Source: a virus
Length of the DNA stretch: 38,278 nucleotides
Direction: 5' to 3' (one strand)
IMG/VR virus record: IMGVR_UViG_3300020195_000080
Span: 1 to 38,278 of that record
The translations under genes and the position numbers were made by a program. Position 1 is the first letter of the stretch; each line of letters begins with the position of its first letter. Shown here one piece after another: positions 32,059 through 38,259 of this stretch. The notes beneath the pieces were generated by a model. That model was not told the DNA's origin and searched no databases. It saw only the letters and a program-made list of their open reading frames with translations.

Positions 32059-32281
32059 CGAAATCATCGCCGCGATCTTCTGCTTCCCAGATCTTTGCGA
32101 CCTGCCGCCACTCATACTCGGTTGCTTCTTGAAAGCGCATCTTGGCACATGGAGGGGGGATCTTCTTCACCATATAGCGCGGGAAGAATTGAGCTACTCG
32201 CGGGTCACATCCGTTATCAACCTGCACCTTGGCTGAACCAACTGCACCTACATCCGGCCAATAACAGCCTCGTATCTTCAT
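32027..32281 (-). CDS. minus-strand small protein of unknown function
   Basis: This 84-residue frame starts MKIRGCYWPDVGAVG and contains FPRYMVKKIPPPCAKMRF and EYEWRQVAKIWEAEDRG. I do not recognise a family. A minus-strand promoter candidate (TTGACC, 17 bp, GACAAT) ends only 6 bases before its ATG and is overlapped by an operator-like palindrome, so the gene could be made without a leader and be repressor-controlled. It is the only minus-strand frame in this area with such signals. It overlaps the 3' end of the plus-strand gene at 31816-32058. Confidence 0.5.
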   Translation of the reverse strand: MKIRGCYWPDVGAVGSAKVQVDNGCDPRVAQFFPRYMVKKIPPPCAKMRFQEATEYEWRQVAKIWEAEDRGDDFATMMNPPKIH

Positions 32282-32298
32282 GTTGAGATTGTCACAAC
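32282..32298. promoter_or_regulatory. operator-like palindrome over the minus-strand promoter
   Basis: GTTGAGATTGTCACAAC keeps the GTTG-N9-CAAC frame of the other sites and sits inside the longer inverted repeat CATGTTG/CAACATG. It covers the -10 box of the minus-strand promoter at 32288-32293. The left half (GTTGAGATT) matches site 28520 exactly; the right half is degenerate. Confidence 0.55.
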
Positions 32299-32316
32299 AT
32301 GACAGATTCAGGTCAA
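32288..32316 (-). promoter_or_regulatory. candidate minus-strand promoter
   Basis: On the minus strand, TTGACC (32316-32311) and GACAAT (32293-32288) are separated by exactly 17 bp. The start codon at 32281 lies 6 bases after the -10 box, which would give a leaderless or nearly leaderless transcript. Confidence 0.45.
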
Positions 32317-32524
32317 CTCACCAGTATGTCGTACAGTCGTGGAAACAGGACGCTCGCCAGGGACTTAAGCGTGCCAAACCGGGGTTCGGACTTTCCAGTT
32401 TCTAGTCCTGGTATGTTCTAAGTGGAACCTTTGCCGCGCGCGCGACTTCGTCTTGGGTAAATCCCAATTTCTCGCGCCGCGCACGAATAATATTGCTGAC
32501 AGAATCTGGCGTCTTTCCCAACAC
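32313..32524 (-). pseudogene. frameshifted XRE-family repressor gene
   Basis: From GTG 32524 the minus strand reads SNIIRARREKLGFTQDEVAR and AAKVPLRTYQD, a clear XRE helix-turn-helix, and then meets TAG at 32404-32402 after 40 codons. One base back, the next frame continues LETGKSEPRFGTLKSLASVL and FPRLYDILVS to a TGA at 32315-32313. Together these make a complete XRE-type domain of about 70 residues (R.Y..LE.GKS.P....L..LA..L). The total is 212 bases, one short of a whole number of codons. No classical slippery heptamer is seen, so a one-base deletion or a sequencing error is more likely than programmed shifting. It faces the regulator at 32607. Confidence 0.8.
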
Positions 32525-32567
32525 TTAAAGCCTGAACCTATCTTTTTCACACTGCAACCATTGTTAA

Positions 32568-32584
32568 CCGTTGACAGCCAACGG
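32568..32584. promoter_or_regulatory. perfect palindrome over the -35 box, right switch
   Basis: CCGTTGACAGCCAACGG has 6-base perfect arms and a 5-base spacer. It contains the TTGACA -35 box of the promoter at 32571-32599. Its register differs from the GTTGRG-class sites, so a different protein probably binds it. Confidence 0.65.
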
Positions 32585-32599
32585 GAAGCCGTGTCTAAT
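32571..32599 (+). promoter_or_regulatory. near-consensus sigma-70 promoter, early rightward
   Basis: TTGACA (32571-32576) and TCTAAT (32594-32599) are separated by 17 bp; only one base differs from consensus. The expected transcription start is within a base or two of the ATG at 32607, so the first message would be leaderless. It probably drives the early genes to the right. Confidence 0.8.
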
Positions 32600-32605
32600 A
32601 GACAC
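32591..32605. promoter_or_regulatory. perfect palindrome over the -10 box, right switch
   Basis: GTGTCTAATAGACAC is a perfect inverted repeat with 7-base arms and one central base. It covers the -10 box and ends just before the start codon. With the palindrome at 32568 it could allow two-site repression of the early promoter. Confidence 0.65.
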
Positions 32606-32606
32606 C

Positions 32607-32840
32607 ATGAAAGACGAACGAAGCGTAGACCGGGACCTAATCGACGCATGGATTTACGAGAATCGCCCAGATGGCATTTCTCGCCTTGCCGTCGAAAGCG
32701 GAGTTCCATCAGACACGATCGCAAAGGCACGCAGGGGTAAAGCCCCAGCCAAGATACAACGTCAAAGGTTGGCAACCACACTCAACCAGCCGGAAGACGT
32801 TTTGTTTCCGCTTAGGAGTTCAAAAAGTGCGGTTTCTTAG
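32607..32840 (+). CDS. helix-turn-helix regulator, Cro-like position
   Basis: The 77-residue protein has a helix-turn-helix at about residues 24-42 (GISRLAVESGVPSDTIAKAR) followed by a basic loop (RRGKAPAKIQRQ) and LATTLNQPEDVLFPL, the typical end of small XRE/Cro regulators. No ribosome binding site precedes the ATG; the strong promoter starts transcription at or next to it, so translation is probably leaderless. It diverges from the frameshifted repressor gene, matching a cI/cro arrangement. It is likely to act at the palindromes in its own promoter (inference). Confidence 0.78.
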   Translation: MKDERSVDRDLIDAWIYENRPDGISRLAVESGVPSDTIAKARRGKAPAKIQRQRLATTLNQPEDVLFPLRSSKSAVS

Positions 32841-32859
32841 CGGTCTTTAACCGCCGCAC
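32827..32859 (+). terminator. hairpin at the end of the regulator gene
   Basis: GTGCGG (32827-32832) can pair with CCGCAC (32854-32859), with an inner CGGT/ACCG stem. No proper T run follows, so it is at most a weak terminator. A second small hairpin (CCGGC TACA GCCGG, 32898-32911) lies just before the next ribosome binding site. Confidence 0.35.
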
Positions 32860-32923
32860 GTTTAACAGAACTTAACAGATAGTCCAAGAAAAATGAACCG
32901 GCTACAGCCGGAAGGGCGTAGCT

Positions 32924-33217
32924 TTGTCTTTACTCAAGCTTAGAAATTTGAACACAGGCGAAGTCGTCGCCGACCTCGCCGGGCCTGATCCGATCGTGAC
33001 CTATCTCAATATTTGGATAGACGAGCATTTCGAATCTCGCCCGCCTATCGCGCAACCACCGCTTACCGCAACCTTCTATTCAGCCGCTGAGTGGGAACTC
33101 GAAGAGCGCAAGCGCGATGAAAACTACGAGTATGCAGCCGCAGGCTTTGACGACTTTGATGACGATGATGCTTTCGATGAGCCTGATGACGATGGGGAAA
33201 ACGATGAGGCGAATTGA
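32924..33217 (+). CDS. small protein with acidic tail
   Basis: A TTG start behind GGAAGGG gives 97 residues. The N-terminal half (LLKLRNLNTGEVVADLAGPD) is beta-rich; the last 25 residues are strongly acidic (FDDFDDDDAFDEPDDDGEND). Acidic tails are common in DNA-mimic and single-strand-DNA-binding proteins, but no family is recognised. It is the first gene after the right-switch regulator and overlaps the next small gene. Confidence 0.55.
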   Translation: MSLLKLRNLNTGEVVADLAGPDPIVTYLNIWIDEHFESRPPIAQPPLTATFYSAAEWELEERKRDENYEYAAAGFDDFDDDDAFDEPDDDGENDEAN

Positions 33218-33332
33218 TGCTGAAACAGTTTTCGCGATCTTGGCATTGGTTGCCTTGCTGATAGGCGCAGCGGTCTCAACTGTTTCCGCTGAACTGAAAT
33301 CTCAAACGGAGGCTCAAAGTGTCAGACGATAA
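33204..33332 (+). CDS. small single-span membrane protein
   Basis: The ATG at 33204 lies inside the end of the previous gene and gives 42 residues, with one membrane helix (ETVFAILALVALLIGAAVST) and a short polar tail. The longer upstream frame overlaps the previous gene fully and has no natural start. The end overlaps the Gp157-like gene by 14 bases. Small membrane proteins in early operons are common; the role is unknown. Confidence 0.5.
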   Translation: MRRIDAETVFAILALVALLIGAAVSTVSAELKSQTEAQSVRR

Positions 33333-33849
33333 GAAGTCACTGGTTATCCTAGCTCAAGAGTCTGCTCGTATCGAGATGATGCTGGCTGAGAGCGGCGGCG
33401 AATTAACCCCGCAGCTCGAGGAAATGCTGGCTGAAATCGATATCAAGCTACCGCAGAAGGTGGAGAATTATTCTCTTTTAATGGAGAGGATGGACGCCCT
33501 TGCGCTCCATTATAATGAACGTGCGTCGATGTTACTGAAGATGTCGACTGCCGCAAAGAGCGTGATCGAGCGCTGCAAACAAAACTTAAAGCAGGCGATG
33601 ATCAATATGCAGGCTGAAGAAATCTATGGCGTGGATGTTAGGTTCAAGCTTCAGAACAATCCGCCATCTGTCTTCATCGAAGACGAAAAGGCTATCGATG
33701 GCGCGTACACTGTCGTCGTTCCTCAGACAATTAAGATCGACAAGAATCGGATCAAAGAAGATTTAAAGATGGGCATGACGGTTAAGGGCGCAAGACTTGA
33801 AGTCGGTCAATCGATTCGACAATACGCCAACACGCCAGGGAGAAAGTAA
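33319..33849 (+). CDS. Gp157-like early protein
   Basis: The GTG start behind a perfect GGAGG site gives 176 residues. The pattern (LTPQLEEMLAEIDIKLPQKV, YSLLMERMDA, AAKSVIERCKQNLKQAM, VRFKLQNNPPSVFIEDE) is that of the siphovirus Gp157 family. These proteins are coiled-coil, found beside recombination genes, and have been linked to phage resistance or recombination; the precise function is not settled. It directly precedes the RecT-like gene. Confidence 0.85.
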   Translation: MSDDKKSLVILAQESARIEMMLAESGGELTPQLEEMLAEIDIKLPQKVENYSLLMERMDALALHYNERASMLLKMSTAAKSVIERCKQNLKQAMINMQAEEIYGVDVRFKLQNNPPSVFIEDEKAIDGAYTVVVPQTIKIDKNRIKEDLKMGMTVKGARLEVGQSIRQYANTPGRK

Positions 33850-34701
33850 ATGAGTAACCTGACCGTTCAACAAACAACTATGCCCACAGTCCAAGAGTTT
33901 CAAACTATGAAAGAACTTGGCAAGATGGCAGTAGGCTCAGGCTTCTTGCCTGCGGGGATACGCAACTCTGACCAGGCCGTTATTATAATGCTAAAGGGCC
34001 GAGAGCTTGGCATCCCTGCGATGCAGGCGTTTTCGTCGATAGCTGTGATCAACGGTAAACCAACGATGAGTGCAGAACTAATGCTATCAATGATTTACCG
34101 GAACGTGCCTGGCGCTGTTGTTAATTTCTTAAAGACTGATGAGACGACGTGCGAAATCTCAGCGAAAAGACCTAGCGGAACAGCGACGACGTTTAAGTTT
34201 TCAATGGAAGATGCTAGGCGTGCGAACCTCACGGGCAAGGGACCGTGGGTCACTTACCCTGCTGCGATGCTTAGAGCTCGGTGCATTTCCTCGATGGCGC
34301 GCGCTATGTTTCCCGATGCTTTGTCTGGTGTTGTGTACACAGCGGAAGAGCTCGGCGCTAACGTTGACGACGAAGGCGCTGTTATCGACACACCACTGCC
34401 GAAAGCAAATGAGATTGCAGTGGAACATGAGGAGCTACCGCCTGATGACCCGAGTGATATTGTCATCGATTTTGGCGACTCGTCCATCCGAGGCAAGCAT
34501 CTTAGTGAGATCGAGCTTCCTGTCTTGGCGGCAACGGTTGGGCGCGTGCTCAAAAAATTAAAGGACGATAACAAGAAACCAAACGCAAAGACGCAAAAAT
34601 TTCTTACAGCGGCCCAAAGCTTTATCGAAGAAGCTGAGTTCAGTGATCACTGTGAGAATAGACTTGAGCACGGCGGCATCGGCAATGCTGGTGATCGATG
34701 A
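33850..34701 (+). CDS. recT: RecT-family single-strand annealing protein
   Basis: Annealing proteins pair complementary single strands for phage recombination. The 283-residue product contains AVIIMLKGRELGIPAMQAFS, AVINGKPTMSAELMLSMI, GPWVTYPAAMLRARCISSMA and FPDALSGVVYTAEELG, a block order typical of RecT/Redbeta-like proteins in phages of proteobacteria. The C-terminal part is acidic and variable. I see no partner exonuclease nearby. It follows the Gp157-like gene without a gap. Confidence 0.85.
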   Translation: MSNLTVQQTTMPTVQEFQTMKELGKMAVGSGFLPAGIRNSDQAVIIMLKGRELGIPAMQAFSSIAVINGKPTMSAELMLSMIYRNVPGAVVNFLKTDETTCEISAKRPSGTATTFKFSMEDARRANLTGKGPWVTYPAAMLRARCISSMARAMFPDALSGVVYTAEELGANVDDEGAVIDTPLPKANEIAVEHEELPPDDPSDIVIDFGDSSIRGKHLSEIELPVLAATVGRVLKKLKDDNKKPNAKTQKFLTAAQSFIEEAEFSDHCENRLEHGGIGNAGDR

Positions 34702-34964
34702 ACAAGCTTCACGGCAACGAAGAAAACCGAGCGGCCATTGCGCTCCTTGGTCGTGCGATCGAAGAGTCGGCAAGAAACCTTCACCGCATCATCTTAGATC
34801 TGGGCGACCAGCGCGCGCGGCTTATGAGGGCGATGAATGAATTTAGATCTGAGTTCCCATACCACGCACAAGAGTTTGATAAGTATGGAGCCGAGGTCCT
34901 TCAACAACTTGAAGCTGTTAAAACTAAACGCGCGTTAGATCAACAGCCGCCAGAGGCCGAGTGA
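34698..34964 (+). CDS. small helical early protein
   Basis: This 88-residue protein is almost wholly helical and charged (EENRAAIALLGRAIEESARN, LILDLGDQ-type segment RIILDLGDQRARLMRAMNEF). It has no motif that I recognise. The start overlaps the RecT stop by 4 bases and the end overlaps the next gene, so it is co-translated in the early operon. Confidence 0.55.
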   Translation: MNKLHGNEENRAAIALLGRAIEESARNLHRIILDLGDQRARLMRAMNEFRSEFPYHAQEFDKYGAEVLQQLEAVKTKRALDQQPPEAE

Positions 34965-35194
34965 TGAAGAATCGTCCGACTCCAAAAGAGATCCGCGATC
35001 TCTGGGATAAGTACATAATTGAAGAAAAGCTCACGGAAGTGATGGCGTTTGCTCGTGCATGTAATGAGCTTGGTATCACGCAAGATCAGGGCGTTAGCAT
35101 CCTAATGTTTGAGACAGCAGATGAGGCAGCAAGTGGCATCAAGGAGAAAAAGCGAGAGACGAGTGGGACCAGTGAAAACAGCGGGGGAAGATAG
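34961..35194 (+). CDS. small helical early protein
   Basis: The product is 77 residues from GTG 34961, or 76 from ATG 34964. The core is helical (KEIRDLWDKYIIEEKLTEVM, AFARACNELGITQDQGVSIL), with a charged, low-complexity tail (KEKKRETSGTSENSGGR). No family recognised. It overlaps both neighbours by 1-4 bases, directly before the excisionase-like gene. Confidence 0.5.
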   Translation: MMKNRPTPKEIRDLWDKYIIEEKLTEVMAFARACNELGITQDQGVSILMFETADEAASGIKEKKRETSGTSENSGGR

Positions 35195-35385
35195 TGGGCG
35201 AAAAGAAAAACCGTGAGTTCATGACTTACGACGAATTGAAAGATCATGTTCTCAATTGGTCGTGGGACACGGTCAAGCGGCGCATTGAGAACGACGGCTT
35301 CCCGGCGATGAAGGTCGGTAACCGTTTTATGTTCGACCCTGAAAAGGTTCGGCTCTGGATGAAGAAGCGAGAAATTCAAAACTAG
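35194..35385 (+). CDS. xis: excisionase-like DNA-binding protein
   Basis: This 63-residue protein contains MTYDELKDHVLNWSWDTVKR, RIENDGFPAMKVGNRFMF and DPEKVRLWMKKRE, the classic winged-helix HTH_17/excisionase layout (helix-turn-helix, wing GFP..KVG.R..F, final helix). It lies immediately before the integrase gene, so a role as recombination directionality factor is likely. The GTG start overlaps the previous stop. Confidence 0.82.
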   Translation: MGEKKNREFMTYDELKDHVLNWSWDTVKRRIENDGFPAMKVGNRFMFDPEKVRLWMKKREIQN

Positions 35386-36501
35386 ATGGCTCAGTCCTTC
35401 GTTCCGTATGTGCATTCCGATGGTAAGACCTGGGAGTTCTACTTTGTGGACCCATCGTCGTCGGTCATCTATTTTATCAAGAGTCACAATGGGAAAAAGA
35501 TTAAGTTCACGACCAAAGAGAAAACACCGGACGGTGTTAAGGCCAAGCGTTACGCGAACGAAGAGTTTGATCGGCGCATCGGACGAAAGCAGCGCCACGT
35601 TCGCACGCTTGTTCAGGACGAAATCAAAGCCTGGCTCCTTTTAAAAGAGAGCGAGGGCCATAAGTACGACACGATGAACAACATCAGGCGCGCGGCAAAA
35701 CAGATCGAAGAGTTTTGGGGTAAGCAGTTCCCGAACGAGATCACTAGAGATTCGTTTGCGGAATGGTGTGCGTGGTGGAGAGTCAATCACCCGGACATTC
35801 AAATGGAAAACGCAATCAAATATTTCAATAACTTTTGCGCCTACCTGCACGAGAAGTTAGACGGCGACCGGCCGCTACTTCCGTCAAAGCTTAGGTTCAA
35901 AGATCCCAACCGCTTCGTGAATGAAGCCAAGCGCGATCTTAAAAAGGAACGGGTCTTTACATACGAAGAGTTCGTTCGCATCCATTCAACAGCCGTAAAT
36001 GACGTCGAGGCACTGCTCGTTCACTTCCTTTACACGATGGGTTCACGGGTCGATGAGACCTTAAAGCTCGACTTCAATCGTATCCTTTTGGACCGCGAGG
36101 TGCCGGCGTACCGTTGGTCATCGGGCACCAATAAGGCCAAGAAGGTTGGAGAAAACGCCATTCATTTGTCGCTGATTGAGCCGTTTCGAAAGCTCCGCGA
36201 ACGCCGAAAAGCGGAAGGAACAACGCTCTATTTCCCGCAACAAATGGACAATCAGAAGTCCCTTCGCGAGCAACAAGTTGATTGGTCGGATTGGCGTGTT
36301 CGGGCTGATCTTGGATGGCACTGGACCAGCCACACTTTTAAGCACACCTGTCTCACGAATCTATTTAATGACCCGAAGAATCCTCAGGCCGTGATCTGTA
36401 AGCTCTACCGAACGTCGCTTCAGACTGCCTTAAAACATTACGTGAAGGTGACCCAGGAGTCGGTGTTAGCGATGCGGGAATCGATCGAGGTTAAGCTATG
36501 A
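35386..36501 (+). CDS. int: tyrosine integrase with substitutions at two catalytic positions
   Basis: This 371-residue recombinase has an N-terminal arm-binding part, a core-binding domain (EIKAWLLLKESEGHKY to PFVNE-like region) and a catalytic domain from about residue 185. Box I arginine is R221 (MGSRVDETLKL). Box II should read HxxR but reads HTFKHT (H316, K319). The later H/W position is R342 (KLYRTSLQTALKHY), and the nucleophile is Y352. A lysine candidate lies near 250-253. It follows the excisionase-like gene and is followed by a probable attP. K319 and R342 are unusual, so activity should not be taken for granted. Confidence 0.9.
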   Translation: MAQSFVPYVHSDGKTWEFYFVDPSSSVIYFIKSHNGKKIKFTTKEKTPDGVKAKRYANEEFDRRIGRKQRHVRTLVQDEIKAWLLLKESEGHKYDTMNNIRRAAKQIEEFWGKQFPNEITRDSFAEWCAWWRVNHPDIQMENAIKYFNNFCAYLHEKLDGDRPLLPSKLRFKDPNRFVNEAKRDLKKERVFTYEEFVRIHSTAVNDVEALLVHFLYTMGSRVDETLKLDFNRILLDREVPAYRWSSGTNKAKKVGENAIHLSLIEPFRKLRERRKAEGTTLYFPQQMDNQKSLREQQVDWSDWRVRADLGWHWTSHTFKHTCLTNLFNDPKNPQAVICKLYRTSLQTALKHYVKVTQESVLAMRESIEVKL

Positions 36502-36859
36502 TCGGGTCGGAATTGGGTCGGAAAGAGACGTTTGTCTGTGGTTTCATAGCGAGGAATAAACGAAGTGGCGTCCCCAATCGGATTACAACGCCACCATTAT
36601 TGCTTAGCAGAAAACCGCATGTTTCCCTAGGGGAATCGAATAGTTATCCTGGTTATACTTCACTCACGATGCGGTGCTCTCATCCGCAAATGAACGCAAA
36701 TAGAAGCACATCGACGCAACCATCGGTCGCGGAATTGGGTCGGAAATCGAGCCGAGATTCATCTCCGAATCTGTTCGCTCGTCACCGTCTTCTCATCGAC
36801 ATCATATCAGCATTTCTAAATCACGCACCAAGAATTCAACAGGGGTCCGGGGGGACTAT
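36502..36859. other. probable attP region, non-coding
   Basis: This stretch lies between the integrase and the replication gene. It holds a 16-base direct repeat GGAATTGGGTCGGAAA at 36509-36524 and 36731-36746, possible integrase arm sites flanking the core, within a longer imperfect similarity. Between them is an inverted repeat GTGGCGT/ACGCCAC (36565-36571 and 36588-36594). A frame of 127 codons is open across it but lacks protein character. Confidence 0.6.
36566..36584 (-). other. candidate att core resembling the 3' end of tRNA-Glu
   Basis: The minus strand reads AATCCGATTGGGGACGCCA. This fits the 3' half of a tRNA-Glu gene: end of T-loop, T-stem strand CCGAT, acceptor strand TGGGGAC, discriminator G and CCA. 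Sequence upstream of it does not complete the tRNA, as expected for an attP carrying only the shared 3' end. Confidence 0.5.
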
Positions 36860-37738
36860 ATGGTCAGAATCAGAACAGTAAAGCCAGAGGTGTATCGGCA
36901 CGAGAAACTCTACGATCTAGAAAAGAAAACCGGGCTTCCTGTGCGTCTCTTTTGGATCGGACTCTTTGCCGTCTGCGACCGCGAGGGCCGCTTTAAGTGG
37001 CGACCAGGCTCGATCAAGCTGGACATCCTTCCGTTCGATATCGTCGATGTCTCTTTGATCTTGGATGAGCTTTGGGGCGCGGGTTTTATCACTCGTTACC
37101 GTTCCAAGACTGACGAATTTGGCTGCATCCCGACGTTTCGCGATCATCAAGTGATCAACGGACGCGAAGCCCAATCAAAATTGCCGGCGTGGTCAGATCA
37201 AAACTGTGAGGTTCTGACGTGTGGCCCACGCGTCACGGAAACGCACGTGCATGCACGTGGGGAACAGAAGGGAAGGGAAGGGAAGGGAACAGAAGGGAAG
37301 GGAACAGAAGGGAAGGGAAGGGAAGCACGCGTGGTCACGCTTGCACCCGTTCCCGATAAATCGGGAAGTGTGCCGACGGCGGGTCGGCCATTGAATCTTT
37401 CTGAACCAGTAAATCCACAGAACGAGATTGAACTCTTGAACCTTCTCCCTCGCCACGTTCTTGAAAAGTGGTCGAGGCTTCATCCAGATGCTGAGTTTTT
37501 GAACAGGGAGTTAATCAAGGCGTTTGGTTACTATCGACTCAACCCAAGGAAGTGCCCGCAGAATCGTCGAGGATGGGCCCAGGCGCTCTCAAGCTGGTTC
37601 GAGCGAGATTGGCCCAAGCATGCGGCTCGCGTTCCAGGGCAGCGCCCTGACGAGGCCAAACTCAACGACTGGATCAAGGCTGGCCAATCACCATCAACAT
37701 CCGGTCAGGGGTTTCTAGAAATCGGGGCGGGAACGTGA
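36860..37738 (+). CDS. phage replication initiator, O-like
   Basis: The 292-residue protein opens with VRIRTVKPEVYRHEKLYDLE and FWIGLFAVCDREGRFKWRPG, IKLDILPFD and LWGAGFITRY, the winged-helix N-terminal pattern common in phage replication proteins. A basic glycine-rich linker (about 133-156, KGREGKGTEGKG) encoded by iteron-like DNA follows, then a C-terminal domain with HPDAEFLNRELIKAFGYYRL and QNRRGWAQALSSWFERDW. Its layout resembles lambda O (DNA-binding domain, origin in the gene, C-terminal contact region). GGGGGG precedes the ATG. The stop overlaps the next gene's start. Confidence 0.78.
   Translation: MVRIRTVKPEVYRHEKLYDLEKKTGLPVRLFWIGLFAVCDREGRFKWRPGSIKLDILPFDIVDVSLILDELWGAGFITRYRSKTDEFGCIPTFRDHQVINGREAQSKLPAWSDQNCEVLTCGPRVTETHVHARGEQKGREGKGTEGKGTEGKGREARVVTLAPVPDKSGSVPTAGRPLNLSEPVNPQNEIELLNLLPRHVLEKWSRLHPDAEFLNRELIKAFGYYRLNPRKCPQNRRGWAQALSSWFERDWPKHAARVPGQRPDEAKLNDWIKAGQSPSTSGQGFLEIGAGT
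37244..37322 (+). other. candidate replication origin inside the initiator gene
   Basis: A perfect 16-bp palindrome CACGTGCATGCACGTG (37244-37259) is followed by three copies of a 20-base purine-rich unit starting GGGAACAGAAGGGAA (37260, 37285, 37300). CACGCGT elements lie on both sides. The tract contains at least nine GGG runs; 37270-37287 is G3A2G3A2G3A2G3, a quadruplex-capable pattern. Confidence 0.55.
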
Positions 37739-38259
37739 CGAGAGAAGACTTCGCACTCGCCATGAACCGGCTCAAATCGGTTTACGGCGAACGTTTTTAT
37801 CCGACCGAGCGCATCGCCATGATGTTCGAGCAGCTCCAACATACACCACTTCTTATTCTTGAAAAGGCGGTGAGCCGCGTTATTTGCGAACAGATGAATC
37901 CGCCAACTCTTTCTAAAATCAAGGAGTCGATGGTGCTCGTCCGCAACGAGTATCAAATTGAAGACCCGAACGACTCGGTTCGCTCAACCCTTGCGCTCGG
38001 GAAATATAACGATTGCCCACACTGTTACGGCATGGGGCTCATGAACATCCGCAAGAAGTCCGAGTTTCTTCGCTACTCCTACGTGCGGACCTGTTCCTGT
38101 TCGGCTGGCGCCGAGGCTGCAAAGCTTCCAGAAAACAAAAACAAACTTCTGCGTTGGGATAGCAATCCTGATCTCGTGTCTCACCACCAGCGCGACTACG
38201 ACCTATCCGTTCCCGAGGCGATGGTTAAGTTTAAAAAACCAGACGAGGTTCATCGATGA
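37735..38259 (+). CDS. zinc-ribbon protein, helicase-loader candidate
   Basis: A GTG start overlapping the previous stop gives 174 residues. The N-terminal part (EDFALAMNRLKSVYGERF, MMFEQLQHTPLLILEKAVSR) is helical; a central segment (RNEYQIEDP) is followed by a zinc-binding motif CPHC (94-97) and CSC (120-122). This layout resembles phage replication P-like proteins that follow an O-like initiator and deliver the host helicase. No Walker motif is visible, so it is not a DnaC-type ATPase. Assignment rests on layout and position. Confidence 0.6.
   Translation: MTREDFALAMNRLKSVYGERFYPTERIAMMFEQLQHTPLLILEKAVSRVICEQMNPPTLSKIKESMVLVRNEYQIEDPNDSVRSTLALGKYNDCPHCYGMGLMNIRKKSEFLRYSYVRTCSCSAGAEAAKLPENKNKLLRWDSNPDLVSHHQRDYDLSVPEAMVKFKKPDEVHR

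Noticed and set aside
32365-32781. 138-codon minus-strand frame over the right switch
   Set aside because: It runs through the divergent promoter and is out of frame with the XRE-type coding; the helix-turn-helix is found only in the other minus-strand frames.
36625-36640. CCCTAGGGGAATCGAA, resembling a reversed tRNA T-arm
   Set aside because: The T-stem does not pair and no acceptor end follows; the 36566-36584 element fits a tRNA 3' end better. It is kept only as an alternative core.
36498-36881. 127-codon frame after the integrase
   Set aside because: It overlaps the integrase stop, covers the repeats and palindrome of the attP region, and its translation is serine/arginine-rich without protein-like pattern.
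38153-38161. Further copy of GTTGGGATA
   Set aside because: It lies inside coding sequence with no palindromic partner, so it may be chance.
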